Shown here piece after piece: positions 58,431 through 64,000 of a DNA stretch of 64,000 nucleotides. Below the pieces are notes generated by a model that saw nothing but the letters and a program-made list of their open reading frames with translations, had not been told where the DNA came from and ran no database searches. The translations under genes and the position numbers were made by a program. Origin of the DNA: CAVUFH01 sp963740835 (GTDB lineage Bacteria; Actinomycetota; Acidimicrobiia; IMCC26256; PALSA-610); NCBI GenBank assembly GCA_963740835.1, contig CAVUFH010000007.1, positions 889,344 through 953,343 of the forward strand, read 5' to 3'. Positions within the stretch are counted from its first letter, which is position 1, and the number at the start of each line of letters is the position of its first letter.

Positions 58431-59831
58431 ATGCGAGGTGGACCGTCACGGTTCGTGTTCGTCGCCGGGGCCGTAGCGATGCTGCTATCGGCGTGCCATC
58501 CACCGGTCCCGGGAGGTGACCCGTTCGCGGTGCGGTGGGCAATGCAGCTGCACGGACCGACCAACGAAGACGAGTTCGACGGGATTGCCGCCGCGCCCGA
58601 CGGCTCGACGTACGTGACCGGCAAGTTCGAGCAAACCGCCGCGCTCGGTGGCGTCATGCTCACGAGCGCCGGCCGTGCCGACATCCCACTCGCGCGCTTC
58701 TCGCCGTTCGGGACTCCGTTGTGGGTGCAGCGGTTCGGCGGCACCGGCGAGGACAACTTCTTCGACATCGACGCCGACACGAACGGGGCGGTGGCAACCG
58801 GTTGGTTCGAGGGCACCGTCGACTTCGGGTCGTCGCGAGCTGTCAGCGTGGGCGCATCGGACTGCGTGGTTGCGGCGTTCGCCAATGATGGTTCGACCCG
58901 ATGGGTGCGAACGATCGGCGGCCCATTCCGCGACGGTTGCAACGAGGTGACCATCGGCGCCGACGGCTCGGTCGTGACCTCAATCGATACCGAAGGCGGA
59001 TGGACACCACCGGGCCTCGCGCCGATCCCGCATCTCTCCACCTCGGACACACTGCTCGTGAAGCTCGCGCCCGACGGACGGGAATTGTGGATGCGCGCGG
59101 TCGGCGGCGGCGGTCCGCAGCGGGGGAAGTCGATCGCGCTGGCGCCGGACGGCTCGGTCGCGTTCGGAGGCGACACCATCGGCGCGTTCACGACTGACGC
59201 CCGCACCGTTCAGGTCGCGGGTGCCGGCCGCGACGCGTGGATGACGTACTGGTCGCCGGCCGGCTCGCTGAAGTGGACCGCTACGTGGGGCGGTCCCGGC
59301 GACGACATCGTCAAGGGCCTCGCGACGACGAATACCTCCGTCTTCGCGGTCGGCTACTTCACCGGCGTCGTCGACATCGACGGTCATCGCCTCAACGCGG
59401 GCGCGACCGACGCACTCGCCGTGGTTCGCTTCGCACCGGGCGGCGGGCTGGCGTGGGCAACCGCCGTCACCGCCGATCTTCCGTTTGCGGGCGCCGAGAT
59501 CATCGCCGCACCCGACGGCGGGATCCTCTTCGGTGGCCCGAGTTGGCCGGGCATCACGTTCGGACAGGCTGCCGGCCCGCGCGTGGCGCTCGACGATGCT
59601 GACAGCGGCAGTGCGTGGCTCGCCCACTACCGGCCCGACGGCACGGTCGGCTTTGCGACGGCCATCCCCGGCACCACGAACGCACGACCGGGTGAGATCG
59701 CGCGCGCAGGTCAGCGCGTGTACCTCGACATTGGCCTGCGTGGCGACAACAACACCGTCAACGGACGGCCACTGCCGGCCGCGGGCTTCGACTCGTCGGT
59801 CTGGGCGTTCGACCTCGCGCCGATGGCATAG
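58431..59831 (+). CDS. Secreted beta-propeller lipoprotein (SBBP-like repeats)
   Basis: A 466-residue lipoprotein (AVAMLLSAC, Cys-22). The mature part is built of about seven repeats of roughly 55 residues with the pattern G ... A-DGS-x-x-x-T-G-x-F ... G-x-D-x-x-x-A ... G-x-x-x-W, for example AAAPDGSTYVTGKFEQTAAL and ADTNGAVATGWFEGTVDF. This is the SBBP-type propeller. Surface or secreted binding protein of unknown ligand. Confidence 0.8.
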   Translation: MRGGPSRFVFVAGAVAMLLSACHPPVPGGDPFAVRWAMQLHGPTNEDEFDGIAAAPDGSTYVTGKFEQTAALGGVMLTSAGRADIPLARFSPFGTPLWVQRFGGTGEDNFFDIDADTNGAVATGWFEGTVDFGSSRAVSVGASDCVVAAFANDGSTRWVRTIGGPFRDGCNEVTIGADGSVVTSIDTEGGWTPPGLAPIPHLSTSDTLLVKLAPDGRELWMRAVGGGGPQRGKSIALAPDGSVAFGGDTIGAFTTDARTVQVAGAGRDAWMTYWSPAGSLKWTATWGGPGDDIVKGLATTNTSVFAVGYFTGVVDIDGHRLNAGATDALAVVRFAPGGGLAWATAVTADLPFAGAEIIAAPDGGILFGGPSWPGITFGQAAGPRVALDDADSGSAWLAHYRPDGTVGFATAIPGTTNARPGEIARAGQRVYLDIGLRGDNNTVNGRPLPAAGFDSSVWAFDLAPMA

Positions 59832-59962
59832 GCGATCGCCGGACTGCCACGTTCGTCAAGCCGTTGCGCGCGCTGGTCGCCGTCGGCGTCGCGACGATCG
59901 TTGCGCCCGGTCGCGTGGTCGTCCGGGCATATGACGCGTCGAACAGCAACTTCGAAGGCCGG

Positions 59963-60364
59963 TTACCGGTCGTCACGAAAGCCGTAGAAGTCGCCGAGCT
60001 CTTGCTCGGACACTGATGGATGCAGCCACGCCTCCGCGATGTGATCGTCATCAAACCGGAACGTCCACACCGTGTGGTACGTGATCAAGCGTCCGTTGCG
60101 GGTCGCGCTGACTTCGTTGACAGTCGTCACGATGTCGCCTGAACCGATCGCGTCGATGAAGTCGGATCGGAAACCGCCGTCGGCGCGCCCCACCATCTCG
60201 AGGACGAGCGCGATGACGCCGTCCAGGCCCCTGAGGGGGCCGAGTCGCAGGAACGCCGGGACGTTGATGTGAGCAGTGTCGAGGATCAGGGACCGCGCGG
60301 GTTCGAGATCGCCGGTTGCCTGCGCGCGCATCGCGTCGCGAACGCGGTCGACGGAATTACTCAT
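59963..60364 (-). CDS. NTF2/SnoaL-like protein
   Basis: A 133-residue alpha+beta barrel protein: MSNSVDRVRDAMRAQATGDL, EPARSLILDTAHINVPAFLR, DIVTTVNEVSATRNGRLITY, HTVWTFRFDDDHIAEAWLHP. This fits the SnoaL/limonene-epoxide-hydrolase-like fold. ATG 60364 follows GGAGGG with good spacing. Catalytic role not predictable. Confidence 0.82.
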   Translation of the reverse strand: MSNSVDRVRDAMRAQATGDLEPARSLILDTAHINVPAFLRLGPLRGLDGVIALVLEMVGRADGGFRSDFIDAIGSGDIVTTVNEVSATRNGRLITYHTVWTFRFDDDHIAEAWLHPSVSEQELGDFYGFRDDR

Positions 60365-60451
60365 GCGCACCCTCCCTTTGCTCGGATACCGCTCCTTTTA
60401 CGACCGTCAGCACCGGTTCGGTTCTCCGCACACGCCGCGCCCGCCGCGTGC

Positions 60452-61639
60452 ATGTTCTACGTTGCCGGGGTGGTCGCGAGTTTCGACGATGTCGACGTCA
60501 CGAGACTGCGGCGGCGCCGAACGGTGAAGTGGTCGCTCTACGGGCCCGACGTCCTCGCGGCCTGGGTGGCCGAAATGGACTTCGACACCGCGCCCTCCGT
60601 GCGCGCCGCGATCGCGGAAGCGGTCGAGCGCGAAGACTTCGGCTACGCCCCCGGTGATCTCGGTGATCTGACGACGGCGTGTGCTGACTTCATGCGGACG
60701 CAGTATGGGTGGGACGTACCGCCCGCGCGCGTGTTCCCCGTCGCCGATGTGCTCACAGGCATCCGCGCCGCGTTCGACGTGTTCGATCCGGACGCACGAC
60801 CAGTGGTCCTTCCGACACCGGCGTACCCGCCGTTCTTCGAGATCGTCGAGCTCAGTGGTCGTGCCGTTGCCGCGGTACCCATGCGCCACGATGTGCTGGA
60901 CGTCGACGGGATCGGTGCCGCGCTCGAACGAGGCGCACGCACGGTGCTGCTCTGCAACCCCCACAACCCGACCGGGCGTGCGTTCACGACCGAGGAATTG
61001 CTCGCGCTGGCACACGTCGTGGATCACCACGGGGCGCGTGTCGTGGCCGACGAGGTGCACGCACCGCTCGTGTACCCCGGCGCGCGACACGTGCCGTACG
61101 CAACCGTGTCCGACACGTCAGGCGAGCACACGATCACCGTGACCTCGATGTCGAAGGCGTGCAATCTCGCCGGGCTGAAGTGCGCGCAGGTCATCGCATC
61201 GAATCATGCCGACGCGAAGCGATGGCGAGAGCTCCGCGTCTTCGAGGTTGCCGGTCCGGCACCCATCGGGATCGCCGCTTCGATCGCCGCCTATCGCGTG
61301 TCGCACGAGTGGCTGCGGGACCTGGTCGACTACCTCGACTCCGGCCGGCGCCTCCTCATCGCGCGTCTCGCCGCCGAAGCCCCCGCGATCAGGTGCACGC
61401 TGCCCGAAGCAACGTTCATGGCCTGGCTCGACTGCACCGCGCTCGGCCTGGACGACCCGGCGCGGTTCTTCCTCGACCACGCCCGCGTCGCACTCAGTGA
61501 TGGCCCACCCTTCGGCCCCGGCTGCGAGCAACGCGTGCGTTTCAACTTCGCGACGTCGCACGCGCTGCTCGAACAGATCGTCGCCGCGATGGGCGCGGCG
61601 ATACGTGGCGCCGCCGACGCGTCGCGTCGCGCCCGTTAA
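60452..61639 (+). CDS. PLP-dependent aminotransferase, MalY/PatB type
   Basis: A 395-residue class I/II aminotransferase-fold protein. Its start region (DVDVTRLRRRRTVKWSLYGP, AAWVAEMDFDTAPSV) is typical of MalY/PatB cystathionine beta-lyases. PLP site features: LLCNPHNPTGRAFTTEELLA, VADEVHAPLVYPG (Asp ring contact) and TVTSMSKACNLAGLKCAQ (Schiff-base Lys in SMSK). A C-terminal Arg (QRVRFNFATS) binds the carboxylate. Probable C-S lyase or aminotransferase. ATG 60452 or a GTG 18 bp later. Confidence 0.9.
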   Translation: MFYVAGVVASFDDVDVTRLRRRRTVKWSLYGPDVLAAWVAEMDFDTAPSVRAAIAEAVEREDFGYAPGDLGDLTTACADFMRTQYGWDVPPARVFPVADVLTGIRAAFDVFDPDARPVVLPTPAYPPFFEIVELSGRAVAAVPMRHDVLDVDGIGAALERGARTVLLCNPHNPTGRAFTTEELLALAHVVDHHGARVVADEVHAPLVYPGARHVPYATVSDTSGEHTITVTSMSKACNLAGLKCAQVIASNHADAKRWRELRVFEVAGPAPIGIAASIAAYRVSHEWLRDLVDYLDSGRRLLIARLAAEAPAIRCTLPEATFMAWLDCTALGLDDPARFFLDHARVALSDGPPFGPGCEQRVRFNFATSHALLEQIVAAMGAAIRGAADASRRAR

Positions 61640-62445
61640 CGGCGCGCGCGGACCAGCAGGCGGTGCCGGCTCGGCGGATTGGCGTCGGTCCCGTCCGACA
61701 CGCTGAGCACAGTCCATCCGGCATCCGCGACCCACTGCAACGCGACGTCGCGTGTGGGCACCGTGAGGACCGGCTCGCCCTGTGCGGCGAGGGCGCGTCG
61801 GCGTTCGTCGTCGCCGGCCCGGGGATTGCCATCGCGCGTCGAGATGCTCACCGCGAGCTCGCTCGCGGGCGTCGCGAGTTGTGCGGCGACGCGCAGCAGC
61901 TCGTGGACCCAGTCCTCCGGCAGGTAGCGCAGCACGCCTTCGCAGAGGAACTGTGTCGGCTGCGCCGGGTCGTGGCCGGCCGCGCCGAGCGCGGCCGCGA
62001 GTCCCGGTTCGGTGAAGTCGGCGGCGACGAAGGTGAGACCCTCGAGCGACGCGCCGACCTGGTCGAGGCGCGCCCGCTTGTCGGCTTGCGTCGCGGGATG
62101 GTCGACCTCGAAGAAGCAAACGCCGGGTGTGTGGAAGCGCAACGCACGCGCGTCGTAACCCGCGCCGAGGACGACGATCTGGCGCACATCGTGATCGAGC
62201 GCGCGCACCACCGCCTCGTCGAAGAAGCGGGTGCGCAGAACGAGGAAGTGGAGGAAGCCGTCATCCCGGCGCGCGGCGGCCGCAACCCGATGCCGCGACA
62301 AGGCTTCTGTGTCGATGCCCTCGGCGAGCGAGACAGCAAGTCGCCGTTCGGCCGCCGGGTCACCGGTGATAGACGACGGCCGGTCGTACGACGCGTGGGC
62401 CAGCGCGACACCGCGTGCCGTGAGCGACGGAGCGTCAGGCTTCAC
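61636..62445 (-). CDS. SAM-dependent methyltransferase, LCMT/TIGR00027 type
   Basis: A 269-residue methyltransferase. It has the arginine-ended RTRFFDEAVVRALDHDVRQI, motif I VVLGAGYDARALRFHTPGVC, then FFEVDHPATQADKRARLDQV and a late QFLCEGVLRYLPEDWVHELL, the leucine-carboxyl-methyltransferase-like family abundant in actinomycetes. Convergent with the aminotransferase, 4-bp overlap. Acceptor unknown. Confidence 0.9.
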   Translation of the reverse strand: MKPDAPSLTARGVALAHASYDRPSSITGDPAAERRLAVSLAEGIDTEALSRHRVAAAARRDDGFLHFLVLRTRFFDEAVVRALDHDVRQIVVLGAGYDARALRFHTPGVCFFEVDHPATQADKRARLDQVGASLEGLTFVAADFTEPGLAAALGAAGHDPAQPTQFLCEGVLRYLPEDWVHELLRVAAQLATPASELAVSISTRDGNPRAGDDERRRALAAQGEPVLTVPTRDVALQWVADAGWTVLSVSDGTDANPPSRHRLLVRARR

Positions 62446-62526
62446 AGTGCCATCCCACCACAGCCGCTGCGGTTCGGGGCATCGCCCGACGGAAGTAGCT
62501 CGGGACGAGTTGCACGGACGGCGCGC

Positions 62527-63447
62527 CTATCGAGCGACCAGTTCCGTGAGCAACGCGCGCGTTCGGGATCTCGATGCCGACTTGTCGTCGCCGACCGCGA
62601 ACGGCGCGGCCCACACATCGGTCGCGCCCACGGCAAAGAGCGCTTCGAGCTGCGCGGCGACCGCGGCCTCGTCGCCGACGATCGCGGCGTCTGCGGGTCC
62701 GGCAACGCCTCCACGCTCCAGGATGCGCTGGTAGTTGGGCAACGTGCCGTAGGTCGCGAACAACTCGGCTGCCGTCGCTCGCGCCTCGCCGACATCGTCG
62801 TGCACCGCGACCGGGAGACCAGCGACGATGCGTGGGTCGGGTCGACCCGCGTCCGCCGCGGCTTTGCGAAGGCGCGGCACGACGTGCTCCTCGATCGCCA
62901 CCGCGTTGGCCATCCAGAGGATCGTGCCCGCGGAGTGCTGCCCGGCCACCCTCAGTAGGCGGGGTGCGAGCGCGGCGACGAGCACGGGGACCTCGACATC
63001 CTCGATGAGCGCGGGCGCACCCGCGTTCACCCGGAACTCGTCACCTGCGAACCGCACCGGGTCGCCACGGAGCAGCGTCGCGACGATCTGGACGTACTCG
63101 TCCGTGTGTCGTCCTGGCGTGGCGTACGACAACCCGAACATGCCCTCGACGACCGGCGCGTGCGACGGTCCGATGCCGAGCGTGAAGCGCCGGGGCGCGC
63201 CGATGGCCGACACCACGGCTGCGGCCCGGCTCGCGAGCAACGAAGGCGCGCACGCGTACGTTTGCAGCACCGCAGTGCCCAGCTCGATCGTCGACGTCGC
63301 GCGGCCGGCCAGCGCGATCGCGACGAGCGGATCGCCGAAGACCGCACTCGCGTACCAGAGGCTGGTGAAGCCTTCGGCCTCGGCCCGCTCTGCCTGGTGC
63401 ACGATCCGGTCGATGGTCGTACCGCCACCCGGCAATCCGATGCGCAC
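62527..63447 (-). CDS. LLM-class (luciferase-like) F420-dependent oxidoreductase
   Basis: A 306-residue TIM-barrel enzyme: MRIGLPGGGTTIDRIVHQAE, AEGFTSLWYASAVFGDPLVA, ELGTAVLQTYACAPSLLASR, FTLGIGPSHAPVVEGMFGL, VPVLVAALAPRLLRVAGQHS. The pattern is that of actinobacterial F420-dependent LLM proteins of the TIGR03564 sort. It carries out a hydride-transfer step on an unknown substrate. Confidence 0.9.
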   Translation of the reverse strand: MRIGLPGGGTTIDRIVHQAERAEAEGFTSLWYASAVFGDPLVAIALAGRATSTIELGTAVLQTYACAPSLLASRAAAVVSAIGAPRRFTLGIGPSHAPVVEGMFGLSYATPGRHTDEYVQIVATLLRGDPVRFAGDEFRVNAGAPALIEDVEVPVLVAALAPRLLRVAGQHSAGTILWMANAVAIEEHVVPRLRKAAADAGRPDPRIVAGLPVAVHDDVGEARATAAELFATYGTLPNYQRILERGGVAGPADAAIVGDEAAVAAQLEALFAVGATDVWAAPFAVGDDKSASRSRTRALLTELVAR

Positions 63448-63574
63448 GGAACGTACCTTCCCTCCGCGTCCGTCGGCCTGTCCAGCTCGTCAGTGCTGGA
63501 CCCGACACGCGTTCCGGAGCAACATTGCGGGAGAAGCGCGCGGGCCACCTGAGCACGAGGGCAAGGAGCGCGCG

Positions 63575-64000
63575 ATGAAGGTCGCAGAGATCCTCCGAGC
63601 CAAGGGCACGGCCGTCGAGACGATCTCGGGTCGCGCATCCTTGGGTGAAGCCGCCGTCCGGATGTCGAACCGTCGCATCGGTTGCCTGGTGGTGAGCGAC
63701 GATGGCAGCACCGTGGAAGGCTTGATCACTGAACGCGACATCGTGCGCGCTGTCGCGCAACGTGGTCGAGATCCAATGCGTCTCGACACGGCGTCGGTGA
63801 TGAGCAGGCCTGCGCCCGTGTGCACGCCCGACACCGACGTCGTCTCGCTCATGCGAACGATGACCGAGCGCCGCTACCGGCACGTGCCGGTTCTCGACAA
63901 CGGCGCGGTGGTGGGGATCGTCTCGATCGGGGATGTGGTGAAGCAGCGCCTCGACGACCTCGAGCTCGAGGCGATGGTGCTGCGCGACGGTTTCCGCTCG
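63575..64000 (+). CDS. CBS-domain pair protein, 3'-truncated by window edge
   Basis: The first 142 residues are visible and the frame is open at the window end. Two CBS motifs: EILRAKGTAVETISGRASLG with CLVVSDDGSTVEGLITERDI, then SVMSRPAPVCTPDTDVVSL with HVPVLDNGAVVGIVSIGDVV. AAGGAG precedes the ATG. CBS pairs bind adenosyl ligands and regulate partner proteins. This short form is common in actinobacteria and alphaproteobacteria. Confidence 0.88.
   Translation, partial: MKVAEILRAKGTAVETISGRASLGEAAVRMSNRRIGCLVVSDDGSTVEGLITERDIVRAVAQRGRDPMRLDTASVMSRPAPVCTPDTDVVSLMRTMTERRYRHVPVLDNGAVVGIVSIGDVVKQRLDDLELEAMVLRDGFRS

Noticed and set aside
59834..60016. Short plus-strand frame after the beta-propeller gene with one hydrophobic stretch
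   Set aside because: No start with a ribosome-binding site, and half of it is antisense to the NTF2-like gene.

Overview
The window is a gene-dense, very GC-rich bacterial chromosome segment with no rRNA, tRNA, phage, integrase, transposase or CRISPR array that I can see. GTG starts are common, 4-bp ATGA/GTGA gene overlaps are frequent, and the gene content includes a polyphosphate glucokinase, a short 6-phosphogluconate dehydrogenase, F420/deazaflavin-type oxidoreductases, ECF sigma and STAS proteins and FtsX-type permeases. This points to an actinomycete-like organism (Actinomycetota), plausibly of the uncultured Acidimicrobiia type. The lineage is an inference from gene content and base composition only.

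Layout. 1-13 kb: the end of a surface acyltransferase, a LysR/TauE divergent pair, a fasciclin lipoprotein, a membrane-anchored sulfite-oxidase-like molybdoenzyme, small acetyltransferases, a multi-TM membrane protein next to a YcnI copper protein, a truncated SDR and a GMC oxidoreductase. 13-21 kb: glucose phosphorylation and oxidation (polyphosphate glucokinase coupled to 6-phosphogluconate dehydrogenase), a phosphoesterase lipoprotein, an ECF sigma factor with a SnoaL-like tail, and an MFS transporter. 21-24 kb: two cold-shock genes, each next to a STAS-domain gene, separated by small basic or coiled-coil proteins. 24-28 kb: a TetR-controlled ABC-2 exporter, two small zinc-ribbon genes and a winged-helix operon. 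28-31.5 kb: a molybdate operon modA-modB-modC-mop-padR. 31.6-39.9 kb: methyltransferase, amidohydrolase, hydrolase, pirin, AlkB and YjbR divided by a 22-bp tandem array, a lipoprotein SurE, and PhoU. 40-45 kb: two translationally coupled c-di-GMP genes facing a SAM-decarboxylase-like/autoinducer-synthase-like pair. 45-57 kb: decayed genes (FtsX, internally deleted LuxR, truncated glycosyltransferase) among intact UppP, ArsR/SRPBCC, an FtsX permease and FtsH. 57-64 kb: universal stress protein, beta-propeller lipoprotein, PLP aminotransferase, methyltransferase, luciferase-like oxidoreductase and the start of a CBS-domain protein.

Functional links. The molybdate operon can supply the molybdoenzyme at 5.1-6.7 kb, and the nearby TauE-type exporter fits sulfur-oxyanion handling. 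The cold-shock/STAS pairs, the sigma factor, the universal stress protein and PhoU suggest stress and nutrient adaptation. The c-di-GMP genes next to the SAM-decarboxylase-like/acyltransferase pair are the best candidate for a little-described signalling locus.

Quality caution. At least five well-conserved genes are each broken by a single-base frameshift (near 1.82, 5.92, 18.0, 42.53 and 52.42 kb). That pattern fits consensus errors in the assembly better than biology, so those genes are annotated across the break.
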